Below, one piece after another: positions 56,223 to 64,000 of a stretch of 64,000 nt of DNA. Position 1 is the stretch's first letter. Every line of letters starts with the position of its first letter. The DNA is from Bradyrhizobium sp. CIAT3101 (GTDB lineage: Bacteria > Pseudomonadota > Alphaproteobacteria > Rhizobiales > Xanthobacteraceae), in assembly GCF_029714945.1 (NCBI RefSeq), contig NZ_CP121634.1:4237001-4301000 (forward strand). The letters are read 5' to 3'. The position numbers and the translations under genes were made by a program. Under the pieces are notes generated by a model. That model did not search any database, was not told where the DNA came from, and saw nothing but the letters and a program-made list of their open reading frames with translations.

Positions 56223-56580
56223 GAGAGGCGTGCGCGCAGGAGCGCTTGCGTCCAACATGAACGCGCTTGTGTCGATCGCGCGTGAGAATGTGGCGACAAT
56301 GCGGAAAGCAAACGCAGCACGCATTCATCAATGTTCCGATCACAGGATTGTGCGCGCGACGTTGTTTCGCGCGTTCGCAGTGCATGTCGCGTCGATGACA
56401 TTGGAACTGCTGAAGAGTCTTGTTTCAAAGGGTTTCCGCGCGCGCCTCGCTAAACTTTCATTAATGTAGCGCGGCCCTTTGAGGTGAACTGTGGCGTCGA
56501 GGTTACAGCAATTCCGACGATGGCTGTTAAGACGACGCCATGGCCCGGGGGCCTAATGACGAAACTGGAACGGGATTAAT
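56223..56580. other. Intergenic promoter region of the outer-membrane protein gene
   Basis: 358 bases with no gene that can be supported. A chance frame exists at 56230-56469, but its composition is not coding-like. The segment probably holds the promoter and a long leader of the strongly expressed outer-membrane protein gene. I could not define -35/-10 elements. Confidence 0.5.
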
Positions 56581-57300
56581 ATGAACAAGAACATGTTGCT
56601 CGCTGCTGTGAGCCTCGTCGCGATCAGCGCGACTGCACCGGCGCTGGCTGCTGACCTCGCTGCGCGGCCCTACACCAAGGCGCCGGCGATGATCGCGACC
56701 GTCTACGACTGGAGCGGCTTCTACATCGGTATCAACGGCGGCGGCGCTTCCGCGCACACGACCTGGAATCAGACCGCTCCGCTGGTTGGCGGCGAGGGTT
56801 CCCACAACGCCACGGGCGGCACGGTCGGTGGTCAGGTCGGCTATCGCTGGCAGTCGGCACAGTGGGTGTTCGGTCTGGAAGGCCAGGGCAACTGGGCTGA
56901 CTTCTCCGGCGATAATCTCAGCGCTCTGACCGGCTTCACCAATCGCTCGAAGATCGATTCGTTCGGTCTGCTCACCGGTCAGGTCGGCTACGCTTGGAAC
57001 AACGTCCTGCTCTACGCGAAGGGCGGTGCGGCTGTGGTTGGCACCAAGAACGAGCTGCGCGCTGCCGGCGCGACGTTTGCTTCGGTCAACGACACCCGTT
57101 GGGGCGGCACCGTCGGTGCTGGCCTCGAGTTCGGCTTCGCTCCGAACTGGTCGGTTGGCGTCGAGTACAACCACATCTTCCTGTCGGGCAAGGATGTCAC
57201 CTTCACCGGCGTCCAGACCGACCACATCAAGCAGGACGTCGACATGGGTCTCGTCCGCCTGAACTACAAGTTCGGCGGCCCGATCATCGCGAAGTACTGA
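56581..57300 (+). CDS. Outer-membrane beta-barrel protein (Omp25/RopB-like)
   Basis: 239 residues, signal peptide ending at ALAAD, then the family start YDWSGFYIGINGGG, eight predicted strands (GGQVGYRWQSAQWVFGLEGQG, LLTGQVGYAWNNVLLYAKGG) and a C-terminal barrel strand VRLNYKFGG. This family makes up the major small porin-like proteins of Rhizobiales. Codon choice is strongly biased (GGC, AAC, CTC), as in highly expressed genes. A strong terminator follows. Confidence 0.93.
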   Translation: MNKNMLLAAVSLVAISATAPALAADLAARPYTKAPAMIATVYDWSGFYIGINGGGASAHTTWNQTAPLVGGEGSHNATGGTVGGQVGYRWQSAQWVFGLEGQGNWADFSGDNLSALTGFTNRSKIDSFGLLTGQVGYAWNNVLLYAKGGAAVVGTKNELRAAGATFASVNDTRWGGTVGAGLEFGFAPNWSVGVEYNHIFLSGKDVTFTGVQTDHIKQDVDMGLVRLNYKFGGPIIAKY

Positions 57301-57342
57301 GCAAAGTACCGAGACTGATCGCTTCGAGAGAGGCGATCATCG

Positions 57343-57372
57343 AAAGCCCCGGCCTTGCGCCGGGGCTTTTTT
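57343..57372 (+). terminator. Rho-independent terminator after the outer-membrane protein gene
   Basis: Eight-base-pair stem GCCCCGGC/GCCGGGGC with a five-base loop followed by six T residues, 46 bases after the stop codon. Textbook intrinsic terminator. Confidence 0.93.
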
Positions 57373-57485
57373 GTTGTGCGAATTCAGCGAGTTAACCATT
57401 TCAATTTGAAGCACCTGAGTCGGCTTGACTCCCCGGAACGAAATGAGAACAATGTTCTTCATACGTTCTGGTGATGGAGCAAGCC

Positions 57486-57584
57486 ATGTTCAGGATTTTC
57501 GTGGAAGAAGCCGCTGCACTGACGTCGATCGCGCTGTTCGTCGGGATGATCGCGATCTGGGCCCAAGTCATCCCGCAGCTCTAG
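57486..57584 (+). CDS. 32-residue single-helix membrane peptide
   Basis: ATG at 57486 is preceded at ideal distance by GGAG (57476-57479). The product begins MFRIFVEEAAALTSIALF and continues as one hydrophobic helix ending VIPQL, N-terminus charged and then all hydrophobic. The frame, ribosome-binding site and membrane character argue for a real small protein; no function is known. It lies between the outer-membrane protein terminator and dnaE. Confidence 0.6.
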   Translation: MFRIFVEEAAALTSIALFVGMIAIWAQVIPQL

Positions 57585-57789
57585 GCCTACGGTTCTGTAA
57601 ACCGATGGTCGGGAACCTGAGGTCCGGGCTTGGGGAAAAGCGGGATGAGGCGGCCGATCGGTGGCTGCGGCGTGGACTCTGGCGCGGCGAGCCCCCACCA
57701 TTGTGAGGCGAGTCGGCCGGGCGATGCAGGGGATGCCTCCACTGCCGGCGACCGCTCCAACGCATCTCACAAGAGGCCGTTACGCGACC

Positions 57790-60700
57790 ATGCCGAGCGC
57801 CGGATTTGTCCACCTTCACGTTCACTCGGCCTATTCGCTGCTCAAGGGCTCGATCAAGATCGCCAAGCTCGCCGAGCTTGCGAAGAAGGATCATCAGCCG
57901 GCGCTGGCACTGACCGACACCGACAATCTGTTCGGGGCGCTCGAATTCTCCGACAAGCTGGCGGGGTCCGGCATCCAGCCGATCGTCGGCCTGGAGCTCG
58001 CGATCGATTTCGGCGACCAGGATCCCAACGCGCGCAACGCGCTGCCGCCTTCGCGCGTGGTGCTGCTGGCCGCCCAGGAGCGCGGCTACCGCAGCCTGAT
58101 GCGGCTGAATTCGCGCGCGTTCCTCGAATCACCCGACAGCCACGCACCGTTCATCAAGTTCGACTGGTTCGACGGCGAGACCGAGGGCCTGATCGCGCTG
58201 ACCGGCGGCCCGGACGGGCCGATCTCGCTCGCGCTGGCGGCGGGGCAGGCCGAGATCGCGGCCACGCGCTGTGAGCGTCTCGCCGGCCTGTTCGGCGACC
58301 GCCTCTATGTCGAATTGCAGCGCCACAACATCGACAAGGAACGGCGAATCGAGAGCGGGCTGATCGACATCGCCTACGCGAAGGGCCTGCCGCTGGTCGC
58401 GACCAACGAGCCGTATTTCGCGTCGACCGACGACTACGAGGCGCACGACGCGCTGCTCTGCATCGCCGGCGGCCGGCTGATCGCCGAGACCGAGCGCGAG
58501 CAGCTCACGCCCGATCACCGCTTCAAGACCCGCGCCGAGATGGCGGTGCTGTTCGCCGACATTCCGGAAGCGCTGGCGTCCACAGTGGAGATCGCCGAGC
58601 GCTGCTCGTTCCGCCCGATGACGCGCAAGCCGATCCTGCCGTTCTTTACCGTCGGTGCCGCCGGCAGCTCCGATGCGGCTTCGGTCGAAGCGGCCGAGCT
58701 GAAGCGACAGGCGGAGGAGGGGCTCGCCAATCGCCTGCGCGTGCACGGCCTGTCGCAGGGCATGACGGAGGAGGACTACAACAAGCGTCTGGCGTTCGAG
58801 CTCGACGTCATCATGCGCATGAAGTACGCCGGCTACTTCCTGATCGTGTCCGACTTCATCAAATGGGCAAAGAGCCAGGGCATCCCGGTCGGACCGGGCC
58901 GCGGCTCCGGCGCAGGCTCGCTGGTCGCGTGGGCGCTGACCATCACCGACCTCGACCCGATCAAGTTCGGCCTGCTGTTCGAGCGCTTCCTCAATCCCGA
59001 GCGCGTCTCGATGCCGGACTTCGACATCGACTTCTGCCAGGATCGCCGCGGCGAGGTGATCAGGTACGTCCAGGAGCGCTATGGTCGCGACCAGGTCGCG
59101 CAGATCATCACCTTCGGTACGTTGCAGGCACGCGGCGTGCTGCGCGACGTCGGTCGCGTGCTGCAGATGCCGTACGGCCAGGTCGACAAGCTCACGAAGC
59201 TCGTGCCGCAGAATCCAGCCGCGCCGGTGACGCTGGCGGCTGCGATCGAGAGCGAGCCGAAACTCCAGGCGTTCCGCGACGAAGACCCGGTGGTGGCGCG
59301 TGCCTTCGACATCGCGCAACGCCTCGAAGGCCTGACGCGGCACGCTTCGACCCACGCGGCCGGCATCGTGATCGGCGATCGCCCCCTGAGCGAACTCGTG
59401 CCGATGTACCGCGATCCGAAGTCGGACATGCCGGTGACCCAGTTCAACATGAAATGGGTCGAGCCGGCCGGCCTTGTGAAGTTCGACTTCCTCGGCCTCA
59501 AGACGCTGACCGTGCTGGACGTCGCGTGCAAGCTGCTCAAGCCGCGCGACATCCATGTCGATCTCGCGACGCTGCCGATCGACGATGCCGAAAGCTATCA
59601 GATGCTGGCGCGCGGCGAGGTGGTCGGCGTGTTCCAGGTTGAAAGCCAGGGCATGCGGCGCGCGCTGGTCGACATGCGTCCTGACCGTTTCGAGGACATC
59701 ATCGCGCTGGTCGCGCTGTATCGCCCGGGCCCGATGGCGAACATCCCGACCTATTGCTCGCGCAAGCACGGCGACGAGGAGCCGGAATATCTCCATCCCG
59801 TGCTCGAGCCGATCCTGAAAGAAACCTTCGGCGTCATCATCTACCAGGAACAGGTGATGCAGATCGCGCAGGTGATGTCGGGCTATTCGCTCGGTGACGC
59901 CGACCTGCTGCGCCGCGCCATGGGCAAGAAGATCCGCGCCGAGATGGACAAGCAGCGCGACATTTTCGTCGCCGGCGCGGTGAAGAACGGTGTGCCGAAG
60001 GGGCAGGCCGAGACCATCTTCGAGCTGCTGGCGAAATTCGCCGACTACGGCTTCAACAAGAGCCACGCGGCGGCCTACGCGCTGGTGTCCTACCACACCG
60101 CCTACATGAAGGCGCATTATCCGGTGGAGTTCATCGCAGCGTCGATGACGCTCGATCTCAACAACACGGACAAGCTCTCCGAATTCCGCTCCGAGGCGCA
60201 ACGCCTCGGCATCAAGGTCGAGCCGCCGAATATCAACCGCTCCGGCGCGACCTTCGAGGTCGGCGACAAGGTCATCTACTACGCGCTCGCCGCGCTGAAG
60301 GGTGTCGGCATCCAGGCGATCGATCAGATCATCGAGGAGCGGACCAAGCGCGGTCTGTTCACCTCGCTCGCCGACTTCGCCGCGCGGGTCAATCCGCGTG
60401 CGATCAACAAGCGCATCATCGAAAGTCTCGCCGCCGCCGGCGCCTTCGACACGCTGGAGCCGAATAGGGCGCGGGTCTTCGCCGGTGCGGATTCGATCCT
60501 GGCGGCGTGCCAGCGCGCGCATCAGGCCGAGACCATCGGCCAGAACGACATGTTCGGCATGTCGGCGGACGCGCCGACCATCATGCTGCCGCAGATCGAG
60601 CCCTGGCTGCCGGCCGAAAAGCTCCGTCGCGAATACGACGCCGTTGGCTTCTTCCTGTCGGGCCATCCGCTCGACGATTACGCCATGGTGCTGAAGCGGC

Positions 60701-61293
60701 TGCGGGTGCAAAGCTGGGCGGAATTTTCGCGCGCCGTGAAGACAGGTGCGACCGCCGGCAAGGTCGCGGCCACCGTGGTGTCGCGCATGGAGCGGCGCAC
60801 CAAGACCGGCAACAAGATGGGCATCATGGGATTGTCCGATCCCACGGGTCATTTCGAAGCCGTGCTGTTCTCCGAGGGCCTCGCGCAATATCGCGACGTG
60901 CTGGAGCCGGGCGCTGCCGTGCTGCTGCAGCTCGGCGCCGAATTGCAGGGCGAGGATGTCCGCGCCCGCGTGTTGCATGCCGAGCCGCTGGACGACGCCG
61001 CGGCCAAGACGCAGAAGGGCCTGCGCATCTTCGTGCGCGACACCAAGCCGCTGGATTCGATCGCCAAGCGCCTGGCCGGACCGGAGGCTGCGGGCGCGAA
61101 CGGCGCCGCGCCAAAGGTCGGCAGTCCCGGCATCGCACCGCGCGGTAACGGCGACGGTGAAGTTTCGCTGGTGATGATGCTCGACCTCGAGACCGAGGTC
61201 GAGATGAAGCTGCCCGGCCGCTTCAAGGTCTCGCCGCAGATCGCGGGCGCCATCAAGGCGGTGGCCGGCGTGGTGGACGTGCAGCAGATCTAG
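57790..61293 (+). CDS. dnaE: DNA polymerase III subunit alpha
   Basis: Replicative polymerase, 1167 residues. PHP domain at the start (HLHVHSAYSLLKG), catalytic core with GPGRGSGAGSLVAWALTITDLDP and the metal-binding aspartates in MPDFDIDFCQDRRGEV, followed by a helix-hairpin-helix region and OB fold (EFSRAVKTGATAGKVAATVV). Start set at ATG 57790 (MPSAGFVHLHVH); an in-frame ATG at 57733 would add 19 residues with no family support. It is the right-hand end of the interrupted housekeeping block. Confidence 0.96.
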   Translation: MPSAGFVHLHVHSAYSLLKGSIKIAKLAELAKKDHQPALALTDTDNLFGALEFSDKLAGSGIQPIVGLELAIDFGDQDPNARNALPPSRVVLLAAQERGYRSLMRLNSRAFLESPDSHAPFIKFDWFDGETEGLIALTGGPDGPISLALAAGQAEIAATRCERLAGLFGDRLYVELQRHNIDKERRIESGLIDIAYAKGLPLVATNEPYFASTDDYEAHDALLCIAGGRLIAETEREQLTPDHRFKTRAEMAVLFADIPEALASTVEIAERCSFRPMTRKPILPFFTVGAAGSSDAASVEAAELKRQAEEGLANRLRVHGLSQGMTEEDYNKRLAFELDVIMRMKYAGYFLIVSDFIKWAKSQGIPVGPGRGSGAGSLVAWALTITDLDPIKFGLLFERFLNPERVSMPDFDIDFCQDRRGEVIRYVQERYGRDQVAQIITFGTLQARGVLRDVGRVLQMPYGQVDKLTKLVPQNPAAPVTLAAAIESEPKLQAFRDEDPVVARAFDIAQRLEGLTRHASTHAAGIVIGDRPLSELVPMYRDPKSDMPVTQFNMKWVEPAGLVKFDFLGLKTLTVLDVACKLLKPRDIHVDLATLPIDDAESYQMLARGEVVGVFQVESQGMRRALVDMRPDRFEDIIALVALYRPGPMANIPTYCSRKHGDEEPEYLHPVLEPILKETFGVIIYQEQVMQIAQVMSGYSLGDADLLRRAMGKKIRAEMDKQRDIFVAGAVKNGVPKGQAETIFELLAKFADYGFNKSHAAAYALVSYHTAYMKAHYPVEFIAASMTLDLNNTDKLSEFRSEAQRLGIKVEPPNINRSGATFEVGDKVIYYALAALKGVGIQAIDQIIEERTKRGLFTSLADFAARVNPRAINKRIIESLAAAGAFDTLEPNRARVFAGADSILAACQRAHQAETIGQNDMFGMSADAPTIMLPQIEPWLPAEKLRREYDAVGFFLSGHPLDDYAMVLKRLRVQSWAEFSRAVKTGATAGKVAATVVSRMERRTKTGNKMGIMGLSDPTGHFEAVLFSEGLAQYRDVLEPGAAVLLQLGAELQGEDVRARVLHAEPLDDAAAKTQKGLRIFVRDTKPLDSIAKRLAGPEAAGANGAAPKVGSPGIAPRGNGDGEVSLVMMLDLETEVEMKLPGRFKVSPQIAGAIKAVAGVVDVQQI

Positions 61294-61383
61294 CCTTGCT
61301 GCTGCGACCGTATGATCGGTCTGGTGGATCCGATCCTGCCATTGCAACCAAGCGATGTTTCCGGCTAGCATGCCTTTCGGGGA

Positions 61384-61935
61384 ATGAAGTTCGGGGGCGT
61401 GATGCTATTGCGTGGGCTGGTGCTGCTCGTGGCCGCGGCATTGCTGTGCGGCTGTGAGACGACTGCGAGAAGCGGGCTGGATTATTCGGAAACGCTGCGG
61501 AAGATCGGGCCACCGAAGGCGGGTCAGACGCGCATCGTGGTGCTTCGTGAAAAAGGCTTTGGCGGTCTTGCCGATGCGGGCTGGGGATTCAAGCTCGATG
61601 GCACGCCGCTCTCGGGGCTCAAGACCGGGACCTATGTTTATGCGGATCGTCCGGCGGCAGGGCCGCATTGGTTCGTGGCGGAGGAGCCGGGCTTTCCCGG
61701 CGTCACGCATGTCGAGTTTTCCGCGCGGCCAGGCGAGACCTTGTTTTTTGTCGCCCGCGTGAGCGAGCGCAAGAATGCCGTGATCGCAAATGCGAGTACG
61801 GGGGTGTTGGGCTATGGTCTGACGCTCGCGATGACCTCCGGCTACAAGAACCAGGGTCCCGTGGATTTCCTGGCGCTGGACGAAACCGCCGCGCGAACCA
61901 CGATCGCCGAGCTGAAGCTGGCCGACGCCCAGTAG
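61384..61935 (+). CDS. DUF2846-like lipoprotein
   Basis: 183 residues with a lipoprotein signal (cysteine of LLCGC at about residue 24). The mature domain has the DUF2846 pattern: RIVVLREKGFGGLADAGWGFKLDG, LKTGTYVYADRPAAGPHW, then GETLFFVARV. Function of the family is unknown; members are often outer-membrane or periplasmic. Stands alone between dnaE and the carbonic anhydrase gene. Confidence 0.75.
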   Translation: MKFGGVMLLRGLVLLVAAALLCGCETTARSGLDYSETLRKIGPPKAGQTRIVVLREKGFGGLADAGWGFKLDGTPLSGLKTGTYVYADRPAAGPHWFVAEEPGFPGVTHVEFSARPGETLFFVARVSERKNAVIANASTGVLGYGLTLAMTSGYKNQGPVDFLALDETAARTTIAELKLADAQ

Positions 61936-62034
61936 GCGCGGAGCAGGGCCTTCAGAGTTCGTGACGCCGTCGCAGCCGGAATGTAGAGTATTGCGTCTGC
62001 ACGGATCCCGCTGGAACAGCCGAGGAAGCGAACG

Positions 62035-62805
62035 ATGTGCGAGAAATGCTCCGAAGATCGCTTGAGTCACACGGGGCCGTCGCGCCGATCCGCGATGCAG
62101 CTCGCTGTCGCTGCGCTGGGCACCGCCGTCGCCGACCAAGCCTTCACCAGCCAAGCCTTCGTCAGCCAAGCCTTCGCCAAGGAGCACAAGGCCCCGCCCA
62201 AACCGCAGAACGTGCTGTCGCCGGATGCGGCACTGAAGCGGCTGACGGAGGGCAATGCGCGCTACGTCGAGGGCGTGGCGCGGCGCCACGATTTCAAGCA
62301 TGAGCGCGAGGCGCTGGCCGGCGGGCAGAATCCGTTCGCGGCGGTGCTGAGCTGCGCGGACTCGCGCATCGCGCCGGAATATGCCTTCGACACCGGCCGC
62401 GGCGATCTCTTCGTCTGCCGCGTCGCCGGCAATTTTGCCGGCACCGAAACCATCGCCAGCCTGGAATACGCGGTCGCCGTGCTCAACACGCCGCTGATCC
62501 TCGTGCTCGGCCATGATGCCTGCGGCGCGGTCGATGCGACGCTGAAGGCACTCAAGGACAACACATCGCCGCCGGGACACATTCCTTCGCTGGTCGATGC
62601 GATCGCGCCGGCGGCGAAAGCTGCGATGCAGCAGGGTGGAGACGTGCTCGACAAGGCGATCCGGCAGAACGTGATCGACAATGTCGGCAAGCTGAAGTCG
62701 GCCGCGCCGATCCTCAATGCGGCGGTGGAACAGGGCAAGCTCAAGGTCGTCGGTGGAATCTACCGGCTGACGACGGGAACGGTCGATCTCATCGCGCAGG
62801 GCTGA
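62035..62805 (+). CDS. Exported beta-carbonic anhydrase (Tat signal)
   Basis: 256 residues. Reversible CO2 hydration. Zinc ligands and catalytic pair are intact: C107 with D109-R111 (SCADSR) and H160-C163 (GHDACGAV). The N-terminus has a twin-arginine motif (SRRSAMQLAVAAL, residues 16 onwards), so the enzyme is probably sent to the periplasm, unusual for beta-class enzymes. A 15-base triplication encodes QAFxS repeats just after the signal's hydrophobic core. Confidence 0.9.
   Translation: MCEKCSEDRLSHTGPSRRSAMQLAVAALGTAVADQAFTSQAFVSQAFAKEHKAPPKPQNVLSPDAALKRLTEGNARYVEGVARRHDFKHEREALAGGQNPFAAVLSCADSRIAPEYAFDTGRGDLFVCRVAGNFAGTETIASLEYAVAVLNTPLILVLGHDACGAVDATLKALKDNTSPPGHIPSLVDAIAPAAKAAMQQGGDVLDKAIRQNVIDNVGKLKSAAPILNAAVEQGKLKVVGGIYRLTTGTVDLIAQG
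62136..62180 (+). repeat. Three tandem 15-base repeats within the carbonic anhydrase gene
   Basis: Units CCAAGCCTTCACCAG, CCAAGCCTTCGTCAG and CCAAGCCTTCGCCAA follow each other without gaps and differ at two or three positions. In frame they encode repeated (S/D)QAF(T/V/A) at residues 35-48. Confidence 0.85.
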
Positions 62806-63000
62806 ACGAATAGACCGGCCCTCGCTCGGTTTTGGCCGCAAGGCTTACGCGGAGCTGACGCAACAAGCCGGGATCGGCGGGCGTCATGCCGCCGCCTCAA
62901 TCCGAGCCTTTCGTGACAAAGTGTTTCGTTCAAGTACCATTCAGCTGGCAGCGCGTTTCATACGGGTTGGCACCTCAACAACAAAAACGGCAGGCAAGCC

Positions 63001-64000
63001 ATGCGTGGGACGCTCAGAATCTTTATCTGCCTTCTCCTTCCGATCGTGGCCATTGCCGCGGGCGCGCCGCGGCCAGCATTTGCACAGCAGCAGGAAAAGC
63101 GCATCGCGCTCGTGGTCGGCAACGGCGCCTATTCGAAGTCGCCGCTGGCAACCACCGCGAACGATGCCGGCCTGATCGCGCAGACGCTGCAGGCGGCAGG
63201 CTTCGACGTGGTCGGCGCGCGTGACCTCGACGGCGACACGCTGCGCAAGAGCTTGCGCGATTTCATCCAGAAGGCGCAGGCCTCGGGCCCCGGCACCGTC
63301 GCGATGATCTATCTGTCCGGCTATGGCGTGCAGCTCGCCGGTGAGAACTATTTCATCCCGGTCGATTCCAACATCGCGCGCGACACCGACATTCCGACCG
63401 AGGCACTGCGCATCAGCGACTACGCCCGCCAGCTCGCCGCGATCCCGCTCAAGGCCAACATCGTCGTGCTCGACGCGGCGCGCGCGCAGCCCTTCATCGA
63501 GGGCGGCCAGCAGCCGATCGCGAGCGGCCTGGCGCTGGTCGAGCCCGATCCGAACATGCTGATCGCCTTCAACGCCGCGCCCGGCACGGTGGCGCCGGAA
63601 GAGCCGGGGCCATACGGCATCTATGCGCAATCGCTCGCCGAGATGATCCGCACCGGCGGGCTGTCGTTGCCGGAAGTGTTCGACCGCGTTCGCCTGCGCG
63701 TCAACGAGACCTCCAAGGGCGCGCAAGTTCCGTGGGACGACCAGAAGATCACCGCGCAGTTCGCCTTCTTCGAGCGCGCCCCGGACGCGCCGCCGCCGCA
63801 GGCCGCGCCCGACCAGGTCGCCGCCATCCGCAACAAGCCGATCCGCGATCTCGGCGTGCAGGACGCCTATGCGGCGGCACTCGAGCGCGACACGCTGCCG
63901 GCTTATGAGGAATTTCTCGCCGCTTATCCCGGTGATCCCATGGCCAAGCGCGTGATGGCGATCGTGGCGGCACGCCGCGAGGCGATCACCTGGCGGCGGT
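63001..64000 (+). CDS. Caspase-fold (peptidase C14-like) protein lacking the catalytic dyad, truncated by the window end
   Basis: Frame open from ATG 63001 to the right edge (333 residues visible). Signal peptide ending at PAFAQ, then the metacaspase/caspase p20 fold: KRIALVVGNGAYSKSPLATT, NDAGLIAQTLQAAGFDV, then IYLSGYGVQ where families normally have SGHG (Tyr108 replaces the catalytic His) and VVLDAARAQPF where LDACR is expected (Ala160 replaces the catalytic Cys). So it is a pseudo-caspase unless the visible frame misleads. After the p20 region starts a TPR/Sel1-like part (AYAAALERDTLPAYEEFLAAYPGD). Confidence 0.85.
   Translation, partial: MRGTLRIFICLLLPIVAIAAGAPRPAFAQQQEKRIALVVGNGAYSKSPLATTANDAGLIAQTLQAAGFDVVGARDLDGDTLRKSLRDFIQKAQASGPGTVAMIYLSGYGVQLAGENYFIPVDSNIARDTDIPTEALRISDYARQLAAIPLKANIVVLDAARAQPFIEGGQQPIASGLALVEPDPNMLIAFNAAPGTVAPEEPGPYGIYAQSLAEMIRTGGLSLPEVFDRVRLRVNETSKGAQVPWDDQKITAQFAFFERAPDAPPPQAAPDQVAAIRNKPIRDLGVQDAYAAALERDTLPAYEEFLAAYPGDPMAKRVMAIVAARREAITWRR

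Noticed and set aside
56230..56469. 79-codon frame upstream of the outer-membrane protein gene
   Set aside because: No ribosome-binding site or family resemblance, and mixed codon use unlike the neighbours.
58129..61371. 1080-codon open frame on the minus strand opposite dnaE
   Set aside because: Shadow of dnaE in a high-GC genome; composition is low-complexity Arg/His/Leu/Asp and no start context or motif supports it.
62035..62805. Carbonic anhydrase repeats as part of a CRISPR-like or VNTR array
   Set aside because: Only three contiguous 15-base units without spacers, in frame inside a coding sequence; it is a small tandem duplication.

Overview
The window is a continuous high-GC chromosomal stretch from an alphaproteobacterium, most likely Bradyrhizobium or a close relative. 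Pointers are the gene set (ATG/GTG starts, 439-residue ProRS without an editing insertion, nuo-birA-RNase J linkage), FixK/FNR-type boxes of TTGA-N6-TCAA form, and a copper-acquisition cluster resembling the pcu operon known from Bradyrhizobium. No rRNA, tRNA, CRISPR array, phage gene or insertion sequence was seen.

Layout. 1-10 kb: end of the nuo operon (nuoI partial, nuoJ-N) running into birA, RNase J, methylmalonyl-CoA epimerase and a DUF1467 gene. 10-18 kb: methylthioribose kinase, a secreted protein of unknown function and a five-gene peptide/opine-type ABC importer. 18-23.6 kb: a large UPF0182 membrane protein (minus strand), then a small cluster (DUF3302 membrane protein, HlyD-family protein, lipoprotein) preceded by FixK/FNR-type palindromes. 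23.7-27.4 kb: a sugar-type ABC importer (minus strand), then a single-domain globin whose leader carries an orphan intrinsic terminator. 28.4-36.1 kb: an eight-gene copper cluster (DUF2946, TonB receptor, Asp-box propeller, TlpA-like thioredoxin, PCu(A)C chaperone, YtkA-like domain, DUF1775, CopC-CopD-YtkA fusion). 36.2-39.6 kb: proS, lolC/E, lolD. 39.7-48 kb: a branched-chain-type amino-acid ABC importer with a convergent XRE regulator, asparaginase and an Asp/Glu racemase, suggesting use of Asn/Asp or D-amino acids. 48-54 kb: MDR oxidoreductase with divergent HTH regulator; LacI regulator, a solute-binding protein with a LacI operator in its promoter, and a DapA-family aldolase. 54-57.6 kb: ClpP-like periplasmic protein, transglutaminase-like protein, outer-membrane barrel and a 32-residue membrane peptide. 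57.8-64 kb: dnaE, DUF2846-like lipoprotein, exported beta-carbonic anhydrase, and the start of a caspase-fold protein lacking both catalytic residues.

The housekeeping backbone nuo-birA-rnj-mce-DUF1467 / proS-lolC-lolD / dnaE appears to be split by two accessory blocks (about 9.7-36.1 kb and 39.6-57.7 kb). The most promising candidate for something under-described is the extended copper cluster, in which a Cys/His-rich Asp-box propeller and a dedicated thioredoxin sit between the outer-membrane receptor and the periplasmic chaperone.
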